64,000 bases of DNA, taken from contig NC_023758.2 of assembly GCF_000499845.2 (NCBI RefSeq), positions 35,686,608-35,750,607 on the forward strand, in the 5' to 3' direction. A model generated the notes under the pieces. The model was not told the origin of the DNA. It worked only from the letters and a program-made list of their open reading frames with translations, and made no database searches. The stretch is from Phaseolus vulgaris. Its lineage: Eukaryota; Streptophyta; Magnoliopsida; Fabales; Fabaceae. The position numbers and the translations under genes are program-made. Below are positions 54,485-64,000 of the stretch, one piece after another (the first letter of the stretch is position 1; every line of letters begins with the position of its first letter).

Positions 54485-54494
54485 TAATAGAACC

Positions 54495-57400
54495 TCTATA
54501 ATCAGTTTAATTTTGAAGTTTGAATTAAAAATTAAAAGCATCATTGAAGTGTTTATTACATTGTTTTAGAATTTTAATTTTTAACCATAAACTATATAAT
54601 TTATTTATAGATATAATGTAAACTAAAACTATAAATATATCAATAATTATAAAAACTTACAATATATCTCTTCGTTTGATAATTTAACCGATTTTGCATA
54701 TCCTTGTATTAATCCTTTACATTATTGAAGATTTTTCTATATAATTACAGTTGACAAAAGCATACGATAAAAAGTAGATAAAAAGTAAATGTATATTTAT
54801 TGAAGGGTAATAATTATTATCTTTTGCAGAATAATTCATATTAGGTGGAAAACGTGTGATTGATTCCTTTGATCATGGTAGAGGAGAACCACCATGTGTT
54901 TCAAAGAAAATGTTCATCTTCAAAAAGCATGTGCAGTCGGTATGACAAGGATCTATCTAAAACCACTTGAAATCTTCTTTAGAAGTGCACATATTCCCTA
55001 AAGAGGACAATTACTAAAACCTTTTTTTTATTCCTTCGAACTCACTTTTTATTAGTTATTAATAAAATAAGTCTATTTAGCATTAAGTCCAATTTATCAG
55101 ATTTCAGACTTGTTTCCGCCCTATTTGCTTGCTTTTGTGATGTGAATTCATATGCTAGCATGTGATATCTGTATGAACTAATTGAAGGAGATAAGAGAAG
55201 ACAAAAGGTTATAACAACTGATTGAACGTAATTGCACAAAATTACAAAACTGATTTTATTCATTTTGATTCACTCAATCATATATATATATAATAATTAC
55301 AATTATTGAAAGCTATAAACTAGGAATACTAACCTGCCTATAAATTGACCATTAATGCAATATAACAATAAAATAATTTAAGAGTAATAAAATCTGAATT
55401 AATAACCAACAATATCTTAGACGTTAATACTCACTGCAACAACTTTCAATACTGTTTTCTGTGTTAAGAAGATTCCTTAACTTAGACTTTCTCTTTTCTC
55501 CTTTACCTTTTAACATAAAAAAGTTCATAAACTAAGTTCTATTTTACCAATCTTAACTTTAACGGAAAGAAATTTAGCTGAATTCAGGTTGGTCTTAGAG
55601 AGCATTCATTTGATAGTATTAATATTCATTCAAAAATATAATTTTTCCCTAAACACTCTTCCATACACATAAAACTTAAAATTAAATTTCAAATCACATA
55701 ATTAAAAGACATAATGATTACACGCTATATTACAGCAAAACAGTAGTGCTGCATTTGTTTTTCCATTAAGTCCTTCGGTGTCAATCTAGGAAAGTGTGCA
55801 AACTTTAAAACAATGAAGCTAAGATAAGAAGTTGAAGTGACCGCATCTTCTTGTGTGGCTAGCTAATTGATCTGTGGTCCATTCCGAATTCTCGGTTTAA
55901 TCATACCTTCGATAACAAATATAAAGTAATTAATTAATCATCATTCATCACCGAAATTAAAGGGAATCAATCTCAAAAGAAGGAGTTTTTGCAAGCCAGT
56001 GTGGGTAAGTTCAAAGAGAAAAGAACAATTGTAGAGTTAAATGACAAAGATATCTGACATTTTTTTTCTTCTCCTTTATTAATAATATTCAGATAATAGA
56101 ACATAAGGTGGTACTCTTCGCACGTTTATCATCATTGGTCTATACCATGAATATAAAAGGATAATTAAGATTGAGAAGAGAAAAATGGTTTGTCATTTTT
56201 AGATAAAAAAAAGTGGAATCATTATTGGACAACAAAAGCTAGTACGAAGATGTTGTGTCTTTAGGGACGCAGAATGAAAGAAAGATGCAGTTGGCGTAGA
56301 AACAAAGTAAAGAGACATTTTAGCCAATAGTGTTTAATATTGTACATCAGACATACACAACATGGCAGGTACGTAATGTGTGTATATATATATATGTATA
56401 TGTGTGTGGGACAGTGTTATATACGGCTTCTGATTAGGAACACAAGGTGTTGCTTGCTGCAGTTGGCATGCATATACACATAATCGTGGAAAAACGATGG
56501 ACACAAATGGAAAGAAAAAGGAGATAAACTTGTATAAAGGAACTTCAAATCACAAGGAAATGAAGAAAAATAAAAAGATAAATGCAATTATATATCCTGT
56601 TATGGTTCTAAACAGCTGTTGTAATTGCAATCTCGGTGAGAACTATTGAGCTTTTTGCTGTGATGGTTTTACTATTTTGCAGAGATGGAATATAGTAATT
56701 TGTGTAATTGAAATTCAAACGTTGGTTATGGTTCAATTGTTGACCACAGTGTAAAATCATACATCTAATATATATAATAAAGAAAGTAAGAGAAAAGAGT
56801 AGTTCTTTGAGAGTGATGAATATAATATTAATGATCATGTAATAAATGGAAAGGCTAGTGCAGAAAGCTTTGGATTTGTAGGGTATGGGAAATTGGATTC
56901 CTTTCTTATTTTGGGGTGTGGTTTCATCTGACAGCTATTGTTCCTATTTTCAACCTTTAACACATTAATGGCAAACACTCCCGTATGCACCTTTATGTTA
57001 CATCTTTCCCTTTTTCTGTGCCAAAAACAGAAAAAATATTAAAACTACAAAGAAACCCATTGTGGTCCCATTACAGTACTGCGTTACACGTTGACATGAA
57101 GAGGATGTTAATGTGATGATCATATATCAACCTGCATTATTGCGTTTCAACTGCACTTTCTAGGGCATTCACTATCAACTTTTGGAGAGGACCCAGAAAC
57201 TATTGAAATTTATAGAAACTTATAAGATGAAAAAAAAACTATATTATAGAGAAAAGTATAAATTTAAACACAAATATATATTAAAAGCTTAAATATAATG
57301 TATAAATTTAATTTAACATTAATATAAAATAAAAAATTCAATAACAAAAAAATAAATGTTGTAGTTATCTTGATCAAGGTGATTAAGATTGACCTATGGA

Positions 57401-57550
57401 ACAGTTTTACAAGTGCGTAAAGATCTTGTACGGTTCAAGATCTAGTAGTTGTATTTTGCCTTATAGAGTGCATGTAAAAACTTTAATTTAGTAGATTGAA
57501 TTTATTAGTGTGATTAGACATCAACATGTAACCATCTTTGGAAGGTGACT
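54495..57550. other. Intergenic sequence, no gene recognised
   Basis: Mostly AT-rich. It holds a TA/TG run at about 56385-56410. Small open frames (55042-55263, 56608-56838) show no motif. No tRNA or known microRNA sequence was recognised by eye. Confidence 0.45.
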
Positions 57551-58644
57551 CACTAAAAAAAATCATATTTATTGAGGGATTTTTATCTATAAATCTTGTA
57601 GTAAATTTAGTATTATCTACAAATACGGTTCTAAATTTGTAGATAAATTCAGTATTATCTAAAATATATTATCTATAAATATACATTCATAGGTAAATTT
57701 AGCATTACTTACAGATTAGTACTCACGGATCTGTATCCATAGATAAATTTTATATTATCCACAAATTTTACTCAGAAATCTATATTTGTAAGTAAATTTA
57801 ATATTATTATTAACATAAATATTTTTATTAATAATATTAATATGTATATCTATATTATTATTATAATATTAATAATATTTACAATATTAAGAATATAAAT
57901 ACTTTAACAGTTATAATAATATGAATAATATTAATCATAATAATTATATGGGTAGAATTAATAATAATATTATAATATGATCAATTATAATTAATAATCA
58001 TAACTAATATTCATAAATAATAATTGTAAATAATAATTATAAATAATAAGAAAATATAAAAAGAATAGTGAAAAAAAATAAAGAAAGATATGCAATATTA
58101 AATATTACTTTTGGATTTACCCACAGACGGGATTATAGATATTAGCAACAAACTTAAGTTGGTGGATATTACTTGCAGACTAAAGTTAGTAAATATTACA
58201 TACGGACTAGAGTTAGTAAGTATTACCTACAAACTCAAGGTGGTGAATATTATCTACAAATTAGAGTTGGTAGATAAGCATATTAATATTAATATTATAA
58301 AATTAATAATATTAATAGTATGAATAATAATATTATTAATAATATTAATGGTATTAATAATATTAATGACATTAATTAATATTAATAATAATGTTAAAGC
58401 TTCTTTAGTCACTCCTAGATGTAGTTTTTTATAACATTAATAATAATTATGATAATATATATAATAATTGTAAATAATAATCAAAAATAAAAAATAATTA
58501 AAAAATTAAAAATAAAATATGTAGGTTTACTTATAAATTTATTCACGGTCAGAGGTTGCTGAGTAACTTACTATTTTTTTACCTACAAATTTTGGATGTT
58601 ACTTACAAATTTATTCCGTAAATAAATCGAATTTTTCTTGTAAT
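57551..58644. mobile_element. CACTA-like element or repeat with AT-rich core
   Basis: The left end is CACTAAAAAAAATCATATTT and the right end AATTTTTCTTGTAATT, both recognisable versions of CACTACAAGAAAAAT. Subterminal regions repeat 'attacctacagattagt / tatccacaaatt' words, and the core (57800-58060, 58270-58400) is TAATATTA-rich. The same ingredients occur inverted at 37550-38335. The 70-codon open frame at 58111-58323 is simply the repeated words (KLVDITCRLKLVNITYGLEL). Confidence 0.55.
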
Positions 58645-59000
58645 TTTTATATATCTTACCTATTTCAATACTTATTTATGTTAAATATAAAGAAATTGGT
58701 AATACATTTCAAAACCTTTATCCAAACTTTTACAATAAAATTTTAAATTTAGTTTCTATTTTTGTAAGAGTGATTAAAAGTTTTAAAAGTTCAATTTATT
58801 TCTTTAACTCAACCTATATAAAGCTTTGTACATTCATGTTAGTTAGAACATTTAATTGGTCAATAAAATTATTTGTAATTTGCATTGAAAAACTAGAGTC
58901 AGCTTAGGAGTGAACTAGTATTATACAAATAGTGTTTATTTTTATAATTTTTTTAGATAACTTCGCTTAATAAAGATCTATCGAAGGTTGAGGAAACGAG

Positions 59001-61250
59001 ATGGGACACAGAGGAGGGACTCCTTTCTTCTTCTTCTCTAACTTTCCTTTTGATATCAAAGAAACAAATTTATGGAAAATTTTTCGAAGATGGGGAAGGG
59101 TGAGTGATGTTTTCATTTCAAGAAGATTGAATATAAAGAAACAAATGTTTGGTTTTGTTAGATTTCAGGGTGTGCAGAATGTCAGGACCTTGGAGAACCA
59201 ACTGAACACAATATGGATTGGGAGTTGGAAAATGAAAGCTAACAGACCGAAATATATTAAGGCAGCTGAAACAAAGAAAGAATGGAATGCTAAGTTGAAA
59301 GAAAAGGCAACAGAAACAATGAAAGAAATCAAGCAAGAGTGGAAGGCAAAAGGTAGTCATTCGTATGCTAACACTGTCAAGTATGGAAACAAAAGCAGAG
59401 CACAATCCAATGACAGGGCAAGCTTGCACGCTATTCACTTTAGAGCAGAAGAATCTACCAGGGAATGGCTAAAGATGTGTTATATTGGGAGAGTATCGGA
59501 CCTAAGTAAAGTCCTAAGTTTGAACGAAAGATTCATCATGGGTGGTTTCAGTCACATAAAGGTTAAATACCTGGGTGGTTTTCATGTATTGTTGAAGGGG
59601 GAAAACGACACAAAAATCAAAGAAACCATAGAGGAGAATAAAGAGTGGCTCGAAGATTTATTTGACACAATCATACCATGGGATGAGCAATTTGTAGCGG
59701 TAGACAAATTGGTATGGGTGAGATGTAGGGGCCTACCATTGAAGTTATGGAATGCCGATTGCTTCAAACACGTAGCAGCGTTATTGGGAACTCTGGTTGA
59801 GGTGGATGAAGCAACAATAGCACTGGAAGAACTCGAATACGCAAGGTTCAAAATTAGAGTATCAGTGGGTTGTGAGGCAAAGTTAACAAGCTATATGAGA
59901 ATCAATGAAGTTCTGTATCAGGTATCGGTGGAGGAAGAATGCAATGTCCCAGATTATAAGCTATGCCATTGTCAGTGGGACGACGAAACTGGAAGTGCCG
60001 ATACAGAGGCAGAATCAATTGGGTCCCAAGCATCTGACCATTTGGGAAGGAGGGAGTTTGAGGAAAGCAAAGCTGAAGAGGAAGACTCGTCGGTAGAACC
60101 GCCTCCCATGGAACAAAGCCGCCGCAGATCGGAACCTATTTTTCCGTCAAGGTGTTGCGAGCCGCTTTTGGCAAGACCTACTGGACCTAACTCTGCACCT
60201 AGTCGACCTACAGCCAAGGGAAAGGAAGTGTTAGTGTCAGAACCCCCAACGGTTAAAACCAGGGTTGACGTGACAAACTGGTTTGGGCCTGCTGAATTGG
60301 GCCAAAGCGTGGTGCGTCAAAAAATTGATTCGAAGGAAGTAGGGAGGTGCGGAGATCAAAACCCTAAATTCATTGAAGGCCCATTGGCAGGTAGGGAGGA
60401 GTTTCTACGGAGCGGTGTGCTTGGAAGCCTGCCTATCACCGAAAGGAGCCACGTTCTGGGTGAAATAGAACAAGCAGGCCAGATTCAGACCACCATGGCA
60501 CCATCTTTGAAGAACAGAAACGAAGAAAAAATCGAGACTCTCGTCAGATCACACAGAGAGGCAGCGGAGAGGAAAGGGGCGACATTATGTGCGTCGTTTT
60601 CGTCTGAACAAAGGGCTGGAACCTCCAATGCGATATCCACATCGTCGAAAGAGGTTGAAATCGCGGGGAAGCACGAAACAAAGACATCAATTTCGAGAGT
60701 GGAGGACTCTTTACTTCAGACAAGCGAAATGGAAGTTAAACTACATAGGCAACAAGTAGTTAACGCCGACGAGCACAAATACAAGCGGTGCAATATCAAT
60801 TTGGGGTCGAATCCGGGCAGAATAAGAAATTCATTTCTACCGTTTGGCGAACAAAGGGAAAGAGGGGCTCAAACGCGTGCGGATGGTTTGCCCGTTCTAA
60901 CAAAGGTAATCAACGAATCCTTATCAATTTGTTCCCTAGGTACATCTGAAAGAAGAGTCTTCTGGGTGGGTGAAACAAGCAAAAACAACACGCGGGAAGA
61001 CCGAAAATATGTAAGGTCAGCCTTATCTCAAATTAGCAATTCTGTTTCTGATTTGGCCATTAATAACTGTAATAATTTATTCTGGTTAAAAAACGGTAGC
61101 CTAGAAACGATTAGATTATGGGAATTGGGTAAAAAGATAGGGGTGTCTTGTGGGGAAGAAGGTAATGTAATGTTAAATTTAGAGGAACTGGAAGTAAGGG
61201 ATAGGTGTCTCAAATCTCGTAGGGAAGAAGGGGAACATCGGGGGTTCTAA
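59001..61250 (+). CDS. LINE ORF1 protein (RRM plus DUF4283-like), intact
   Basis: 749 uninterrupted codons from ATG 59001. Residues about 8-80 form an RNA-recognition motif: RNP2-like FFFFSNFP and RNP1-like MFGFVRFQ. Residues about 150-310 resemble the DUF4283 region of plant transposon proteins (LVWVRCRGLPLKLWNADCF, then ELEYARFKIRVS). The usual CCHC knuckle is reduced (CNVPDYKLCHCQW). The rest is charged and probably disordered. ORF1 proteins of such plant L1 elements bind the element's RNA and form the retrotransposition particle. Its stop TAA (61248-61250) shares its last base with the ORF2 ATG. The intact frame indicates a young element. Confidence 0.88.
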   Translation: MGHRGGTPFFFFSNFPFDIKETNLWKIFRRWGRVSDVFISRRLNIKKQMFGFVRFQGVQNVRTLENQLNTIWIGSWKMKANRPKYIKAAETKKEWNAKLKEKATETMKEIKQEWKAKGSHSYANTVKYGNKSRAQSNDRASLHAIHFRAEESTREWLKMCYIGRVSDLSKVLSLNERFIMGGFSHIKVKYLGGFHVLLKGENDTKIKETIEENKEWLEDLFDTIIPWDEQFVAVDKLVWVRCRGLPLKLWNADCFKHVAALLGTLVEVDEATIALEELEYARFKIRVSVGCEAKLTSYMRINEVLYQVSVEEECNVPDYKLCHCQWDDETGSADTEAESIGSQASDHLGRREFEESKAEEEDSSVEPPPMEQSRRRSEPIFPSRCCEPLLARPTGPNSAPSRPTAKGKEVLVSEPPTVKTRVDVTNWFGPAELGQSVVRQKIDSKEVGRCGDQNPKFIEGPLAGREEFLRSGVLGSLPITERSHVLGEIEQAGQIQTTMAPSLKNRNEEKIETLVRSHREAAERKGATLCASFSSEQRAGTSNAISTSSKEVEIAGKHETKTSISRVEDSLLQTSEMEVKLHRQQVVNADEHKYKRCNINLGSNPGRIRNSFLPFGEQRERGAQTRADGLPVLTKVINESLSICSLGTSERRVFWVGETSKNNTREDRKYVRSALSQISNSVSDLAINNCNNLFWLKNGSLETIRLWELGKKIGVSCGEEGNVMLNLEELEVRDRCLKSRREEGEHRGF

Positions 61251-64000
61251 TGAGAATTTTAACTCTAAATGTGAGAGGGTTCGGGAACTCTGTGAAGTGG
61301 AGGTATGTTAAGGACTACATTAGAAAGGAAGATGTCAAAATGGTGTGTTTGCAAGAAGTAAGAATGGAAAGTTTTAGTTTAAATAAGTGTTGCCAACTAT
61401 GGGGGGACAATGATATTGATTTTCTTTATAGCGAACCATCAAACGGGGCAGGGGGTATTCTAACGATATGGCACAAAAAGTTTTTAAAGTGTACTAGTCA
61501 CATCATTGATAGATGGTTCATTGTGTTTATTGGTCTGTCTAAGGAGAAAAATATCCCTGTTATCATTGCAAATGTGTATTCTTCGTGTCTTATGCAAGTG
61601 AAAAGGAAAATGTGGGCAGATTTATTAGAGATCAGGCAAAGGGAACAATGTAATTCTTGGTGTGTTCTCGGAGACTTCAATTCGATAAGAAATGAAAGGG
61701 AACGAAGGGGGATAAATCGTCCTAGCGGTATTAACAGAGAAATGCAAGGTTTTAACAACTTCATTGATAGTATGGAGATGGTGGATTTACCATGTATTGG
61801 AAGAAAATTTACTTGGTACAGGCCCAACGGCAAAGCTAAGAGCAGGCTGGACAGATTTTTAACCACTTTCGATTGGTTACAACATTGGCCGGGAAGCAAG
61901 CAATATGTTTTAGATAGACAAATTTATGACCACTGTGCACTGGTGCTTAAATCAAACGTGGTAGATTGGGGGCCAAAACCTTTCAGGTTTCTAGACATCT
62001 GGCAGGAAGAGAAGGAGTTTGAAATTTTTGTCAAAAGTAAGTGGGAGAATTACTTGGTCTAGGGAAACGAAATCCTAGTGTTAAAGGAGAAATTGAAAAT
62101 GCTAAAGAGCGACTTGAAAGGGTGGAACAAAGACGTCTTTGGGCATACTGATAAGATTAAACTAGACATCGTGAAGAAAATACAAGAGTTGGATATGAGA
62201 GATGATGAAGATGGTTTGGATGAGAACAAGATTATGGAAAGAAGAGATCTCTTAAGCCAGCTACAGGTTATAAATACGAGGAATGAGTCGTTATTACAAC
62301 AAAAGTCAAGAGCATTGTGGATTAAGCAAGGGGATTCCAATTCCAAATTTTTTCATGCTTCGATCAAGTGGAGGAGAATGAGAAATGAGATAAAAGGAGT
62401 ACTCTGTCAGAATTCAGGTAGCTGGGTGGAAGAACCTAATATGGTAAAGGAGATGGTCAAAGAGTTTTACAAGAATAAAATGACTGTCGTCGATGACATT
62501 GGAGTAAGGTTGGATAATGTGGAGTTCAAGAAGTTATCTGATCATGACAATAATTTCTTGACTGTACCTTTTGATGGCAAAGAAATAAAGGAAGCCATTT
62601 GGAATTGTGATAGCGATAAAAGTTCGGGCCCAGATGGTGTAACCTTCAGCTTTATTAAAAACAACTGGAATCTTCTTGAAAAGGACGTGGAGGGAGCAGT
62701 GAACTGCTTTTACAGAGAAGGGAAGATACCGAAGGGTTGTAATGCTTCTTTCTTAACGCTGATTCCAAAGACTGAGAACCCCCAATCTCTAGAGGAGTAC
62801 AGACCCATTTCATTAGTCGGTTGTGTGTACAAGATCCTGACCAAATTGTTAGCTAACCAGTTTAAAAAAGTTATTGGGAAGGTGGTAGATGGGACACAAT
62901 AAGCTTTTTTATCTAATAGAGGTTTATTAGACAGTGTCCTAGTGGTGAATGAGGTTATAGACGAGTTGAAAAGAAGAAAGAAGAGTGGGGTGGTAGTGAA
63001 ACTTGATTTTGAGAAAGCATACGACTCGGTGAGTTGGGAGTTCTTATTCTACATGATGAGAAGACTAGGGTTCTGTGAAATATGGATTCAGTGGATTAGA
63101 GCTTGCCTAGAATCCGCTACTGTTTCGGTTTTAGTAAATGGTAGTCCGACTAAGGAATTCAAGCCTTCTAGAGGTTTTAGACAAGGGGATCTGATGGCAC
63201 CGTTTCTGTTTTTGATCGTCGCACAAGGATTAGCGGGTCTAGTAAATGAAGCGACAAGGAAAAATCTGCTTTCGGGAATTAAAGTTGGGGGAAAGAAGGT
63301 GGATGTGAATTTACTCCAATTCGCTGACGACACCCTTTTCGTCTGCGAATCTAAGGTTCAGAATATCATATGCATTAAGGCAATCTTGAGATGTTTTGAA
63401 TTAAGCTCTGGTCTTAGAGTCAATTACCATAAGAGCAAAATTGGTGCAATTGGGGTAGGTAGGTATGAGATGAATGTGTACTCGGAAATACTTCATTGCA
63501 ATCTAATGAATATACCATTTACATATTTAGGCCTACCTATAGGAGGTAATCCATCTAGATATTCGTTTTGGGAGCCTGTGCTTTTAAAGGTTAGAAAGAA
63601 ACTTTCAATGTGGAAGGGGAGGAACTTGTCTTTCGCAGGAAGAGTATGTCTTATAAAATCTGTCATCAGTGCCATACCACTATTCTTCCTGTCCTTTTTC
63701 AAAGCACCGATTGGAGTGTGTAAGGAGATAACGAAACTACAAAGAACTTTCTTGTGGGGTTGGGGAGCGGAAGGGAGGAAAATCGCTTGGACAAGTTGGG
63801 AAAACATTTGTAAGGCAAAAGAAGAGGGAGGTCTAGGTATTAGAAGCATTGAGTTGTTCAATAAGGCACTCCTGGCAAAATGGCTATGGAGATTGGGATC
63901 TCAAGAGTCTGGACTCTGGAGGGATGTTCTAGAATCAAAATATGGCCAGTGGGGAACGACGATATCATATGCACCAATAAGAAAGGGGTATACATCTAGA
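61250..64000 (+). pseudogene. LINE ORF2 (endonuclease plus reverse transcriptase), two in-frame stops, runs off window
   Basis: One frame runs from ATG 61250 to the window end, broken only by TAG at codon 271 (62060-62062) and TAA at codon 551 (62900-62902). There are no frameshifts. Codons 1-230 are an exonuclease-endonuclease-phosphatase domain: LNVRGFG, LQEVRME, GDFNSIRN and a YDHCAL histidine, so the metal and catalytic residues are present. RT follows: SSGPDGVTFSFIKNNW (62624), EEYRPISLVGCVYKI (62790), KLDFEKAYDSVSWEFLFY (63000), RQGDLMAPFLFLI, and the catalytic FADD at codons 691-694 (63320-63331). The C-terminal zf-RVT side continues beyond 64000. The first stop falls between endonuclease and RT. 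It is disabled but recent, with ORF1 intact. Confidence 0.9.

Noticed and set aside
58111..58323. 70-codon frame with KLVDIT repeats
   Set aside because: Encoded by degenerate tandem words of the AT-rich repeat; no gene evidence.

Overview
This is an AT-rich plant nuclear window, most likely from a legume and probably the Phaseoleae (bean, cowpea, soybean relatives). The reasons are spliced genes with GT-AG introns, a gibberellin 2-oxidase close to bean-type enzymes, and dispersed repeats familiar from legume genomes (CACTACAAGAAAATC-ended MITEs, short LTR elements with a TGGTATCAGAG primer site, RRM-type plant LINEs). The genus is inference. No bacterial, organellar, CRISPR, tRNA or rRNA features were seen.

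Two host genes are supported, both on the minus strand. The first (214-14835) is an 11-exon AAA ATPase of the katanin p60-like type (406 codons). Its exons join in frame, and its long introns hold a LINE 3' fragment, a hAT-like element with an internal minisatellite, and a chimeric Ty1/copia block. The second (42864-44481) is a complete three-exon GA 2-beta-dioxygenase (342 codons) with TATA box and poly(A) signal; it inactivates C19 gibberellins.

Nearly everything else is transposon-derived. 15-19 kb: CACTA-type MITE, Ty3/gypsy gag remnant, LTR-like sequence. 19-22 kb: AAT microsatellite and a nested inverted-repeat element. 22.7-25.2 kb: minus-strand copia missing its integrase, split by another insertion. 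25-38 kb: MITEs, a small TRIM-like element inside a MITE, LINE remnants, a 54-bp tandem array and an AT-rich array. 38-49 kb: GA2ox flanked upstream by palindromic elements and nested MITE/LINE insertions. 52-54.5 kb: a pristine MITE and a 603-bp MULE-like fold-back element with a perfect 10-bp target duplication. 57.5-58.6 kb: a CACTA-like repeat related to the 37.5-38.3 kb array. 59-64 kb: a young LINE running off the window, whose ORF1 stop and ORF2 start overlap as TAATG; ORF2 has two in-frame stops.

I see no undescribed multi-gene system. The most unusual objects are the hAT-like element with its 26-bp GC-rich minisatellite (2819-4046), the MULE-like fold-back element (53882-54484), the TAATG-coupled LINE, and the hairpin-rich repeats upstream of GA2ox. 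The two host genes have no evident functional link.
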